Positions 9,501 to 16,028 are shown, counted from the first letter of the stretch. The stretch: DNA of 37,688 nt from JAZMZS01 sp045120955 (GCA_045120955.1 JBGVFH010000009.1:1-37688), one strand, 5' to 3'. Notes: generated by a model not told the origin, from the letters alone. Made by a program: numbers and translations.

Positions 9501-10759
9501 GCATTTTCTTTCCAAAAAACCATAGTATATGTGGTTTCCTGTGTAGTCCAAAGGGCTTTATAAGAAAGATTTGCTTGGGGAATAGCAATTTGATTACCAT
9601 CATTGATGTCATATTGAGCTTTTTGTGTTTCGGTAGGCTTAACACCGTCAACACCAACTAATTCCCATCCGGCAAAGACATATCCGGCACGGGTAGGATC
9701 ATTAGCACCGATTGTTGCGCCGTAACGGGCATAGATGGGTTCTACACCATAACCGCCGCCCAAATCGAAGTCAACGAGATAATAATTACGGTCATAGTAA
9801 ACCTCTATAACGGTACTGCCATCGGCTGCAACTGTTAATCTCTCATAATAGAGAGCAGTAAAGCCGTCAATGTCAATATCGCACTTTCCAACTTGTGAAC
9901 CTGTGAACTGCTGTCCGTTAGTTTCGGTGTGAAGCTCATAGTTATCATCAAGAATATTCTGTGTGTAATGGAGAACTGTATAATCAACCGGTACAGGACG
10001 GTAGATTACATAAATTTCCTTATCCTTGGTAAGACTTGCATAGTTAAGTTCAACATTTTTTGCATCAACATAAGTATCGCCTTGCAAGACATAAGGAGCA
10101 TATCCTACAACGGTAGGGCTAACAGCCGTATAATTAAAAGTGCCGCCGTATTCAATGGTTGCTACAAAAGGCTCAAATGCAAGTGAATTATCCTCATATG
10201 TATAGTTGATGACAATAGTACAGCTTTGCAGTTCTTCATCAGCAGCCAACGATACATTGTTGTTTGCTGTTCTTAAACTGTAACGTGCCATAGCCGGTGC
10301 AGAAGCTTGGGAGATTTCTTCTGCCTTTTCATATGTAATAGGTGCATTATAGGAAACATTGACGGTCAATGTATTGCTCAAATACTCATTTACACCGTCT
10401 GTAGCTTTACATCTCAAATAAGCATTACCGTTTGTATCAAGCAAACTGCCGATCAGGGCATAAGATACGATACAAAAATCTTTTGTATAACCCTTAATGT
10501 TTACCCATTTATCGCTTTCCTCATCAACACAAATCTGCCAACGATACGAAAGAGAATCAGAGCCGGATGCAGAGGTTGTTAATGTGATTTTTTCATCTTC
10601 CATCAAAACCAAATTATCAACCTTTAGTCCGTTATAAAGGATACTGATAGGTGTTGCCTCAATCGCATTTGCTCCAACACTACTAATAGGCATTGCAGTA
10701 AAAATCATAGTAAGAGCAAGGAATAAGGACAATATTCTGTTTTTGCTTAATCTTTTCAT
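6569..10759 (-). CDS. large secreted repeat adhesin (InlB-type B repeats, MucBP-like and SpaA-like domains)
   Basis: The protein is 1396 residues; ATG 10759 has AAGGAGG upstream. It begins with a Sec signal (residues about 1-32, SSVGANA). Domains in order are: an Ig-like start; beta repeats (about 185-330); Listeria-Bacteroides/InlB-type repeats with GYVFAGWELVG, YEFKGWYTT, YTFAGWFYV and YKFVGWYLDES (about 330-410, 716-870, 1180-1250); a His/Cys-rich insert (about 500-573); MucBP-like units with YTVRYIDEATGEELL and YTVKYLENSTNKVLA (about 876-1180); and a SpaA/DUF7601-like domain (SLKIAKQ...VTFENSK, about 1266-1355). These domains are typical of mucin- or matrix-binding adhesins. It ends in an acidic Ser-rich tail with no LPxTG motif or membrane span, so it must attach through a partner. 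Its place amid fibre subunit genes suggests a tip or co-assembled adhesin. Confidence 0.85.
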   Translation of the reverse strand: MKRLSKNRILSLFLALTMIFTAMPISSVGANAIEATPISILYNGLKVDNLVLMEDEKITLTTSASGSDSLSYRWQICVDEESDKWVNIKGYTKDFCIVSYALIGSLLDTNGNAYLRCKATDGVNEYLSNTLTVNVSYNAPITYEKAEEISQASAPAMARYSLRTANNNVSLAADEELQSCTIVINYTYEDNSLAFEPFVATIEYGGTFNYTAVSPTVVGYAPYVLQGDTYVDAKNVELNYASLTKDKEIYVIYRPVPVDYTVLHYTQNILDDNYELHTETNGQQFTGSQVGKCDIDIDGFTALYYERLTVAADGSTVIEVYYDRNYYLVDFDLGGGYGVEPIYARYGATIGANDPTRAGYVFAGWELVGVDGVKPTETQKAQYDINDGNQIAIPQANLSYKALWTTQETTYTMVFWKENADDNNYSYWGYMTINAMSGSIVSGADRISEVAGIEDEAYFTYNATLTDKNVVVEGDGSTVVNVYYKRNTYTLTFEADGLCVLEEHSHDNCTLVCGLTEHKHSCDECCDARSHRHLFSSPNTNKCPYGYEHTHRSACYDCGEIEHTHDNSCNSSSSENIVKVVTLKYDANITDIWPIVDDNGVTYDGNSWQSSVTSKYYTFLEKMPNQDITLTDSGKSGNKYTWYYYLEVLPGQDTTGLTTREDNGKTYYLYFTSSAYGSILRLTYEEDYFPITGFTQRDSSVPSFSNRTAYLYYTRNSHELTFSNYGDILEDKTETVLYGSSLADKNFTPDYPDTLEPNAYEFKGWYTTPQCFAGTEFNFTSQTMPDGDLLLYAKWAPVQHEVNIYLDATLSKQIGTTQLVDHKDLASAPNEAVENGNYTFAGWFYVKEDGAEKAFVFNSMPINQDLNIYAKWSSRVAVKYEVYYKLEGTNTQIADPTIGSTLAGMNKTFLAKGGADLYSDYQEGYFPTTNSHTVTMSVDGDNVFTFWYVEKKSVPYTVRYIDEATGEELLTTKSVTDNKKAVVTEVFEAISGYMPDAYQKRLVLSADNAEQNVITFYYTKDEQHAYYRIVHYVQNLSGNGYTEYRSIESVGTINDTYSAETLTISGFAFNGVKTEENNDATSVNGTTVSGTLTANGLLIELFYDRIEVNYTVKYLENSTNKVLATEKNESGIYGQQVSETYLNIDGYELIGTPTRTLTLAADSKRNVIKFYYQEKNVTIQYVPVSKDNGKVSIGSENVLVKSGTANGSTPIPNDGYKFVGWYLDESCTIPVDSSWIDSSTGKILPQKNADGLYEEDIYYAKFEYNLTSLKIAKQAAQGTTIDPSESFVFNVTDGNGLNMKVVVHGTDTVTIGGLTVGTKYTVTEDTSWSWRYEPTGGATKEITLTANVSENTVTFENSKNETQWLDSETYAQNIYNGNGVVIEPETDAESSTKSES

Positions 10760-10776
10760 TGTAATAGGTATCCTCC

Positions 10777-11346
10777 TTACTCAGATTTAGGCCAACCAAC
10801 AGCATCTAAAACGGAATCGCCATTGTGGACTACTTGTGTGGCCTGCGCCGTCACTTCAATAATTGCTTTGCTGTACTGATACATATTGTCCATAGACTCA
10901 GAAAATTTTACGGAAGAAAAAAGATATTCCGTTGTATTTCCGGGGGCCAAAGCCGTGTAATAGTAATAGTAGCCATCCTTTTTAATCCAGTACTGATCAT
11001 TAATATCAAACTCGATTAAGGATAAATCCACATCACCCTCAACGCCTTCAGCCAGTTGGATCAGTTTATCGACAGAGATACGAACCCAAGCCGGCTGATG
11101 TCCGGTGTTTTTGACTTCGACAATCTTAGATACCGCCATACCAGGCTGTACATCGATGACATCTTCAAAGGGAACCAGTTCTCCACCAGTATCGGGTATA
11201 GCCCATTCCTGTAATTCGATTTTAACGTCTCCGGCAGTTATTACATTTGTTGCCGTATCCTCATAGGAGAAATATGCCGTTGTACCGTATGCCACAATAG
11301 ATAGACATACGGCTATAAACGTACAGACAAATACCTTTTTCTTCAT
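10777..11346 (-). CDS. TasA/camelysin-like SipW-dependent protein (fifth paralogue)
   Basis: The protein is 189 residues; ATG 11346 is preceded by AAAGGAA. The signal region KKKVFVCTFIAVCLSIVAYG is followed by TAYFSYEDTATNVITAGDVK, the SipW-substrate signature. The mature part has the MAVSKIVEVKNTGHQPAWVRI block and a YYYYYTALAPG strand, both usual in TasA/CalY-like beta-sandwich subunits. It ends IIEVTAQATQVVHNGDSVLD, close to the conserved C-terminal motif. It differs from the four upstream paralogues in size and is separated from them by a long hairpin. It sits only 17 bases before the large adhesin, so it may be an adaptor or minor subunit for that protein. That role is inference. Confidence 0.8.
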   Translation of the reverse strand: MKKKVFVCTFIAVCLSIVAYGTTAYFSYEDTATNVITAGDVKIELQEWAIPDTGGELVPFEDVIDVQPGMAVSKIVEVKNTGHQPAWVRISVDKLIQLAEGVEGDVDLSLIEFDINDQYWIKKDGYYYYYTALAPGNTTEYLFSSVKFSESMDNMYQYSKAIIEVTAQATQVVHNGDSVLDAVGWPKSE

Positions 11347-11403
11347 GGTTCATTTCCTTTCACTATAAAGTCTGTGGTTGTGCTTTTTATTTGCCCTGTA
11401 TAA

Positions 11404-11475
11404 GCAGGGTATATATGGATATCTCAAACAGATCTTGAGGTACCCATATATACCCTGCTCTCAAAAGAGAGCAGA
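11404..11475 (-). promoter_or_regulatory. intercistronic hairpin pair inside the fibre operon
   Basis: A perfect 15-bp inverted repeat pairs 11404-11418 with 11444-11458, with further pairing inside (CTCAA/TTGAG). A second small inverted repeat lies beside it (CTCTCTTTTGAGAG on the - strand). There is no T-run in the operon direction, so it is more likely an RNA processing, stabilising or partial-attenuation element than a full terminator. It separates the four upstream subunit genes from the fifth paralogue and adhesin. Confidence 0.6.
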
Positions 11476-11496
11476 GTATAGGGGAAGTATCGGGGA

Positions 11497-12297
11497 TTAC
11501 TGCTGAGGTTGTGCGTTTGCAACAGTTGTGCCCCAAGGAGACGTTGTATAATCGGGTGCGGTAGGAGTGCCGAACGCAGTATTGAGTGCGTCATAAGCAT
11601 CGGTAAACGTAGCGGTTTGTGCAGCTTCTGCAAATACCTTGATTTTGATGTTTTCGCCGTCAGCCGAAACATCCTCAAGAGTCACCTCGTTACCGTTCTT
11701 GTCAACATAAACGAAGTATCCGCCGTCTTCATATTTTTCATTTTCAACCCAGTCGCAGTCAACGCTCTTGTCAATATAAACCTTGTCGAGAGCTGTTGTA
11801 GCTGTCTGTGCACCTGCTGCGAGAGCAGTACGATATGTTACAACATAAACGGCATATTCAATACCGTCAATATTAGTGGTGTAATAGTTCCAGTTGCCTT
11901 CGCCGTTACCGAGATAACCTGTACCCTCGGTCATTTCGGGGATCCAGCTCCACTCGCCTGCTGCAACAGACTCTTTTGTAAAGTTGAAGTGCAGGAAGTT
12001 GTTGTATGCAGCGAAAGTAGGATCGCCGTCATCCAAAGCTGCGGGTATAGCGATATGTACTCTGACATAAGCATCAGTTGTACCGGTGTTTTTAACCCAA
12101 ATATCCTTGTTGATGTCAAGACCGGGGATAAGTTCGGAGCCCTGCTTAAATTCTTCGTTGATCTCTACCTTGATACCCTTCATGGTAAAAACGTTATCTG
12201 CTGTATCTTCAGCGGTAAAGTAAGCCAAAGATGCGCCTGCTATCGCTGTGAGCGCCATGATAGCTACAAGACAAATAGCTAAAATCTTCTTTTTCAT
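11497..12297 (-). CDS. TasA/BsaA-like SipW-dependent fibre protein (fourth paralogue)
   Basis: The protein is 266 residues; ATG 12297 is preceded by AAAGGAA. The signal KKKILAICLVAIMALTAIAG is followed by SLAYFTAEDTADNVFTMKG, the SipW-substrate signature. The mature protein has KDIWVKNTGTTDAYVRVHIA, then a GNWNYYTTNIDGIEYAVYVV strand block. The conserved end DAYDALNTAFGTP is followed by a Pro/Thr/Gln-rich tail. It is clearly homologous along its length to the next gene upstream (same DAYVRVHIAIPA, WNYYxT and ALNTAFGTP blocks), so the two arose by tandem duplication. Family members are secreted, cleaved by SipW and polymerise into biofilm matrix or pilus-like fibres. The exact polymer here is inferred. 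Confidence 0.82.
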   Translation of the reverse strand: MKKKILAICLVAIMALTAIAGASLAYFTAEDTADNVFTMKGIKVEINEEFKQGSELIPGLDINKDIWVKNTGTTDAYVRVHIAIPAALDDGDPTFAAYNNFLHFNFTKESVAAGEWSWIPEMTEGTGYLGNGEGNWNYYTTNIDGIEYAVYVVTYRTALAAGAQTATTALDKVYIDKSVDCDWVENEKYEDGGYFVYVDKNGNEVTLEDVSADGENIKIKVFAEAAQTATFTDAYDALNTAFGTPTAPDYTTSPWGTTVANAQPQQ

Positions 12298-12335
12298 TGT
12301 GAGCTATTCCTTTCGGTATATTTTTTTATCAATTA

Positions 12336-13076
12336 TCAGTTGCCTGCTACGGTATCTACACCCGTTGCAGCAGCCCAGTCGATCTCGTATTCACCGGGAG
12401 TGCCAAATGCAGTGTTAAGAGCAACGTAAGCATTATCAAAGCCCGTAGCTTGTACGCCTTCAGCAACAACATGGATGTGCCAGTTTTCTCCAAGCGTTTC
12501 CTTAATTTTGGAAATATCTTCGTTTGTAACTTTAGAATCAAGGTATACCTGAGTCATAGCAGAAACAGTAGAAGCTTCAGATACGAGAGCTGCTTCGTAG
12601 GTAACTACATAAACATTGTAATCAATATCATCGATCTTAGTCTCGTAGTAATTCCAAGAACCTTCATAGGGAGCACCTGTTGCATTGGACCAATCCCATT
12701 TGCCTTCACCAACATTTTCTCCGTCATAGTTGAAGTGAAGAACGTTCTTTCCTGCATCAAAATTAGGATTGCCATTGTCAAGAATTGCAGGAATTGCAAT
12801 ATGTACACGAACATAAGCATCCTCAGAACCTGTGTTAGTAACGAAAACTTCTTTCTGGATGCCATTCTGCAAAGTGCCGTTCTGAGCGGAACCGGTTGCA
12901 GGGATCAGATGAGCAAGGCTCTCATTAAAGTTTTCCCAAAGGTCAATCTCTACGTTTCCAAAGGTAAATACGTTGTCCTCAGCATCTGTGTCTTTCAGAT
13001 ACGCAAGAGATGCACATGCGATTGCCATTACTGCGATAACCGCAACAAGGCAGATAGATAAAATTTTCTTTTTCAT
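12336..13076 (-). CDS. TasA/BsaA-like SipW-dependent fibre protein (third paralogue)
   Basis: The protein is 246 residues; ATG 13076 is preceded by AAAAAGGAA. The signal KKKILSICLVAVIAVMAIAC leads into SLAYLKDTDAEDNVFTFGN, the SipW-type signature. It shares DAYVRVHIAIPAILDNGNP, the SWNYYETKIDDIDYNVYVVT block and the terminal NAYVALNTAFGTP with its downstream neighbour. The two are tandem paralogues that have since diverged in the middle and tail. The beta-rich mature domain and lack of anchor fit an extracellular subunit. The gap to the downstream gene is 38 bases, with no promoter or terminator seen. Either one of the pair could be the major subunit. Confidence 0.82.
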   Translation of the reverse strand: MKKKILSICLVAVIAVMAIACASLAYLKDTDAEDNVFTFGNVEIDLWENFNESLAHLIPATGSAQNGTLQNGIQKEVFVTNTGSEDAYVRVHIAIPAILDNGNPNFDAGKNVLHFNYDGENVGEGKWDWSNATGAPYEGSWNYYETKIDDIDYNVYVVTYEAALVSEASTVSAMTQVYLDSKVTNEDISKIKETLGENWHIHVVAEGVQATGFDNAYVALNTAFGTPGEYEIDWAAATGVDTVAGN

Positions 13077-13109
13077 GAGTCTTTTTCCTTTTTAAATTAT
13101 TAAAATTAG

Positions 13110-13748
13110 TTAATTGCCCTGGGCGATGATACCCCATGCCTCATCAGCTGCAGTGTCATTGTTATTCTTATCAACAACATTGTCGCTCTGTACCGCATAA
13201 GCAGTAAAGGTGAGAGTAGGAAGCTCGACACCCTCAGAAGTAAGAGCTGAAAGCTTGTCCTTTGTGACTCCTTCGTTTACAGTAACTTTATTGCTTTCAA
13301 GAATGTAAAGCGGATTGCTGTCGTTATCACCTGTTGCGTCAACTTCACGGTAATAAACACCGTCATCTGCAACTCCGTCGTTGTCAGCATCATTGAGCGC
13401 TGTCCAACCATCTGCAATATCGCAGGTCATAAAGTTGTCAAAATTGCCAGACTTTTCAACTTTTACAAACAGCCAGCAAGCTTCGCTGTTCGCCTTGACT
13501 ATTACATAAGGGTCTTTTGGGAGAGTATCTCCGGGGATCATTTTGTAATTGTCATTTCCCGTTACGGTATCTGAGCCCAACGTGTCGGATTCATAATCAT
13601 GCTCCCACAGCTCGATGTTGATATCACCTACTGTAAATGTGTTCTTGACTTCTGAAGTTGTGTCGATCAGCCAAGCAAGCGTTCCGCCTATTGCAAAGCA
13701 GAGAGCGAACACAACTGCCACAACTGCAATCATGGATTTCTTTTTCAT
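13110..13748 (-). CDS. TasA-like SipW-dependent protein (second paralogue)
   Basis: The protein is 212 residues; ATG 13748 is preceded by AAAGGAG. The signal IAVVAVVFALCFAIGGT runs into LAWLIDTTSEVKNTFTVGDI, the SipW-type signature with Trp in place of Tyr. The mature part has an IPGDTLPKDPYVIVKANSEA block, then CWLFVKVEKSGNF. It closes with LTFTAYAVQSDNV and an AADEAWGI end. These blocks align with the first paralogue (KLIPGKTYDKDPTVHVDATS, CYLFVKVE, VTAYAVQAD, IEIWNTAFG), so genes one and two form a second duplicated pair, distinct from genes three and four. It is predicted to be secreted and assembled outside the cell. Confidence 0.82.
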   Translation of the reverse strand: MKKKSMIAVVAVVFALCFAIGGTLAWLIDTTSEVKNTFTVGDINIELWEHDYESDTLGSDTVTGNDNYKMIPGDTLPKDPYVIVKANSEACWLFVKVEKSGNFDNFMTCDIADGWTALNDADNDGVADDGVYYREVDATGDNDSNPLYILESNKVTVNEGVTKDKLSALTSEGVELPTLTFTAYAVQSDNVVDKNNNDTAADEAWGIIAQGN

Positions 13749-13824
13749 GTTTTTTCTCCTTTCATAATTTGTTGTATGTAATGTACATATTTATAAATAA
13801 AGGCATTAAGCCATTATTTCTGTT

Positions 13825-14436
13825 TTAGTTGCCAAATGCTGTATTCCAAATTTCGATTGCCTCTTTATCCTCAAAACCGTCTGCCTGAACAGCATAAGCG
13901 GTAACAACGATGGTCTTGTCTTGATAGCCTGCCAATGTATTATTGTCAATGCTGTCGTCTACTGTGAAGTATTCAAACACAACAACATCGTTGGATGCCT
14001 TAGCAGTATCATTATGCGCCCAGATGTTTTTATCTTCATCAATGCAAGTCCATCCTTTTGCTTTCATCTGAGCTTCGATGTTTTTTGTTTCGGCTTCAAT
14101 ATCGGAGATATTGTTTTCAACCTTTACAAACAGATAACAATTCTCGCTGGTTGCATCGACATGAACAGTCGGGTCTTTATCGTAAGTCTTGCCCGGGATG
14201 AGCTTGTAACCGTTTGCAAGGTCACGCACTTCGTTATTAACTGTTACATTGTCGTCTGTGTTGGTGTCGGTATCAACATCCTCTTCGTCAAGTGTTATTT
14301 TGACGTTGCCCACTGTAAATGTGTTTGTAACATCTTTTGTGGTAGATGTCAGATAAGCCATCGTTACGAATACAGTAGCAACGACGAGTAACACCGCACA
14401 AAGAGCCAATACCAATGCTTTTGTTTTTGTTCTCAT
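13825..14436 (-). CDS. TasA-like SipW-dependent protein (first paralogue, next to the peptidase)
   Basis: The protein is 203 residues; ATG 14436 has AAGGAGG upstream. The signal KALVLALCAVLLVVATVFVT is followed by MAYLTSTTKDVTNTFTVGNV, the SipW-substrate signature. The acidic mature domain carries a Thr/Asp repeat (DEEDVDTDTNTDDN), the KLIPGKTYDKDPTVHVDA block and NCYLFVKVE. It ends VTAYAVQADGFEDKEAIEIW. It is paired by homology with the next gene downstream. It lies 45 bases after the signal peptidase stop, close enough for co-transcription. In known sipW-tasA and sipW-bsaA loci the peptidase gene also sits beside its main substrate. Confidence 0.82.
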   Translation of the reverse strand: MRTKTKALVLALCAVLLVVATVFVTMAYLTSTTKDVTNTFTVGNVKITLDEEDVDTDTNTDDNVTVNNEVRDLANGYKLIPGKTYDKDPTVHVDATSENCYLFVKVENNISDIEAETKNIEAQMKAKGWTCIDEDKNIWAHNDTAKASNDVVVFEYFTVDDSIDNNTLAGYQDKTIVVTAYAVQADGFEDKEAIEIWNTAFGN

Positions 14437-14481
14437 AACAAAAACCTCCTTAAAAAATATATATTTGGGAGCCTTTCGGCG

Positions 14482-15024
14482 TTACCCCTTTGTAATATCC
14501 CCGTTACTGTCGGGGAGAACATTGCTTTCCTTCTTATTCTTTTTGAAAAGATCGGGAAGGAAAACAATTATCAGCAAAACTGCTCCGGCTGTGATCGCAA
14601 CATACATACCGGGCGGATGCTGAATGTAATAAGCGACATAACCAAGACAGGGAATAGTGAATATCGGTTTGCCGATAAGATTTTTGTAGTAAACCGGAGC
14701 TGCATCCTCGGTTTTGTTTGCGTCTCCTTTTGTATAAAAGCATTGATTTTCTTTGTCAATGCGGACAACTCGATGCGTTGCGGGCGTCTCGTCCGGAAGG
14801 ACAAAGGTGATAACATCGTTTACCTGTACCTCTGACGGGTCAACATCTTTTACGTAAATCAGCGAGCCGACTGGGTAATCGGGCTCCATTGAGCCGGATA
14901 TTACCGAAAAGACCTGAACGCCGAACAGTCGGACGCCTACGAGCAACAGGGCAAAGACCACGACCAATGCAACCAATGCGGTAGTGAATATGTCCCAAGC
15001 CTTCGATATCTTTTTTCTGTTCAA
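14482..15024 (-). CDS. sipW: SipW-type (ER-like) signal peptidase I
   Basis: The protein is 180 residues. An N-terminal span (FTTALVALVVVFALLLVGV) is followed by SGSMEPDYPVGSLIYV with nucleophile Ser45. PATHRVVRI supplies His84 in place of the Lys of ordinary bacterial signal peptidases, the mark of the ER/SipW type. KGDANKTED supplies the Asp residues. A second span (MYVAITAGAVLLIIVFLPDLF) lies near the C-terminus. The start is TTG at 15024-15022, with AGGAGG about 10 bases upstream. It overlaps the tetR stop as TTGA, so translation is coupled to the regulator. SipW enzymes mature TasA/BsaA-like proteins, and six such substrates follow in this operon. Confidence 0.92.
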   Translation of the reverse strand: MNRKKISKAWDIFTTALVALVVVFALLLVGVRLFGVQVFSVISGSMEPDYPVGSLIYVKDVDPSEVQVNDVITFVLPDETPATHRVVRIDKENQCFYTKGDANKTEDAAPVYYKNLIGKPIFTIPCLGYVAYYIQHPPGMYVAITAGAVLLIIVFLPDLFKKNKKESNVLPDSNGDITKG

Positions 15025-15623
15025 TGTATATATACCTCCTGCGGTTGGTGTTTAATATGCGGTTTTATTGATGAATAGACGAGAGAATATACATACTCGT
15101 CTGTACCGTCGCAATCCTCCATTTCACCGTTGAACACCTTCACGGCAAAGTTAAACATCGTGTTTAGCACATGATTTAACAGCATCCACACATTTGCATC
15201 CTCACAAAAGTCAGACTCGATCTTTTCAATCACTTTTTCGAACTTTTTTCGATGCTCCATAAACGAATACTTTGTAAAGTAAGGCGAATAATAATACCGA
15301 ATAAAGCATAGGCATTTTTCTTTGTTTTGGAGAATGTATTTCCAGCAAAAGCGGAACAGAGAGCGAAATTTGCTTTCAAAAACAGCATCTTCCTCTTCTA
15401 TAGCGGTCAACTGCGATAAAATATTGCAAACCAGCTCATTATCCAAAGCGGTAAAAGCCTCTTTTATCAAATCTTCCTTATCATTAAAGAGCCTATAGAT
15501 GTATACTTCATTCATGCAGGCATCTGTTGCAATTCGTTTTGTGGTCGTTTTGTCAAGACCGTTTTCAGCTATCATTTTGATAGTGCTGTTCAACAGCGCA
15601 ACACGTGTGTCGCTCGTTATCAT
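15021..15623 (-). CDS. TetR/AcrR-family transcriptional regulator
   Basis: The protein is 200 residues; ATG 15623 is preceded by GAAGGAG. The N-terminus has a typical TetR helix-turn-helix (LNSTIKMIAENGLDKTTTKR, then ACMNEVYIYRLFNDKEDLI, residues about 10-55). The C-terminal ligand/dimer domain is poorly conserved and Phe/Tyr/Cys-rich (FRFCWKYILQNKEKCLCFIR). It is the first gene of the fibre operon and is translationally coupled to sipW. It therefore most likely regulates its own operon, perhaps through the palindrome at 15713-15734. The inducer is unknown. Production of the regulator from the same transcript as its targets would give feedback on top of the promoter switch. Confidence 0.88.
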   Translation of the reverse strand: MITSDTRVALLNSTIKMIAENGLDKTTTKRIATDACMNEVYIYRLFNDKEDLIKEAFTALDNELVCNILSQLTAIEEEDAVFESKFRSLFRFCWKYILQNKEKCLCFIRYYYSPYFTKYSFMEHRKKFEKVIEKIESDFCEDANVWMLLNHVLNTMFNFAVKVFNGEMEDCDGTDEYVYSLVYSSIKPHIKHQPQEVYIH

Positions 15624-15666
15624 TTTCTTCTCCTTCGTAGTGTGACAGTAAAACGAATCTTTGCAC

Positions 15667-15705
15667 TAAAAAATGCAAACCTCACCTTAAGGCGACAGTT
15701 TGCAT
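15667..15705 (-). terminator. terminator-like hairpin in the leader upstream of tetR (candidate attenuator)
   Basis: On the - strand, ATGCAAAC (15705-15698) pairs with GTTTGCAT (15680-15673). An inner CCTTAAGG palindrome lies at 15685-15692, and the stem runs straight into a T-run (15673-15668). This lies between the outward promoter and tetR, so a transcript must pass it to reach the operon. The TTTGCA/TGCAAA motif recurs four times nearby (about 15660, 15674, 15699, 15746), leaving room for an alternative pairing. Confidence 0.55.
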
Positions 15706-15712
15706 CTCGAAA

Positions 15713-15734
15713 AATGATAATGGATATTATCATT
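15713..15734. promoter_or_regulatory. candidate TetR operator palindrome
   Basis: A perfect 9-bp inverted repeat, AATGATAAT and ATTATCATT, is separated by GGAT. Its size and symmetry suit a TetR-family dimer. It lies 90 bases upstream of the tetR start and about 130 bases downstream of the predicted transcription start, so a bound repressor would act as a roadblock. No binding evidence exists; this is inferred from symmetry and position. Confidence 0.5.
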
Positions 15735-15843
15735 GTTTAGGTCCTTTGCATAGTTACACAAACGAGGGTGTGCAGATCACTAAGGGCTTTGCTACGAAAG
15801 ACAAAATCAGCCTTTGGAATGAGAAAGGGATTGTTTCAAAATG
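15735..15843. other. non-coding leader stretch of the fibre operon
   Basis: No gene is seen. On the - strand this is the middle of a 5' leader of about 240 bases, between the left inverted repeat and the tetR operator candidate. It has several short complementary segments but no riboswitch class I can name. Confidence 0.4.
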
Positions 15844-15866
15844 TTTTCGCAGAGTTCCACACTCTG
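15844..15866. repeat. left 23-bp inverted repeat (candidate recombination site)
   Basis: Perfect inverted copy of 17362-17384. Each copy contains the pseudo-palindrome CAGAGTTCCACACTCTG: 6-bp arms around an asymmetric 5-base centre, preceded by TTTTCG. Here the arms extend to 8 bp (CGCAGAGT/ACTCTGCG, 15848-15868). Inverted arms around a short spacer are the usual core site of a tyrosine recombinase. Confidence 0.8.
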
Positions 15867-15874
15867 CGCTATAG

Positions 15875-15903
15875 ATTTTAGCACAAATAAAGTATAAAAG
15901 CAA
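15875..15903 (-). promoter_or_regulatory. outward promoter for the tetR-sipW-fibre operon, inside the invertible segment
   Basis: On the - strand, TTGCTT (15903-15898), a 17-base spacer and TAAAAT (15880-15875) form a good sigma-A-type promoter. The predicted start is near 15868, at the inner edge of the left inverted repeat, so the transcript passes through that repeat and on to tetR. No other good promoter was seen between it and tetR. Confidence 0.65.
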
Positions 15904-15917
15904 GTGTTTTCAACCCC

Positions 15918-15988
15918 AAAAGCCACAATATTTTACATATTTTACTATTTTAATATTAATAATTGTTTGTGATGTGGCTTTTTTGGTT
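15918..15988 (+). terminator. wide inverted repeat with + strand T-run, upstream of the recombinase
   Basis: AAAAGCCACA (15918-15927) pairs with TGTGGCTTTT (15973-15982) across a very AT-rich loop of 45 bases. A run of T follows on the + strand. It could stop transcription entering the recombinase gene from the left, or insulate the outward promoter beside it. Confidence 0.45.
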
Positions 15989-16006
15989 ATATTTTGACCT
16001 CGCATA

Positions 16007-16028
16007 GCCGTCAACTGCTCCGTCAAAA
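16007..16028 (+). repeat. left copy of a CCGTCAA double repeat (candidate integrase arm site)
   Basis: GCCGTCAA, three bases, then CTCCGTCAAAA. The same pair in the same orientation, with a four-base gap, occurs just after the recombinase stop (17295-17317). Two CCGTCAA units on each side of the gene resemble arm-type binding sites of Tn916/lambda-type integrases. Confidence 0.5.

Noticed and set aside
11509..12282. A 257-codon + strand frame antisense to the fourth fibre paralogue
   Set aside because: It mirrors codon bias of the real - strand gene, is Cys-rich and lacks a ribosome site; other long + strand frames in the operon are the same kind of shadow.
15706..15866. A c-di-GMP (GEMM) riboswitch in the leader of the fibre operon, suggested by GCAAAGG and CCTAAAC segments on the - strand
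   Set aside because: The conserved GGGCAAACC, GACGCAAAGCC and GGTAGC blocks are not present in order, and the paired helices do not form. It stays an unnamed leader.
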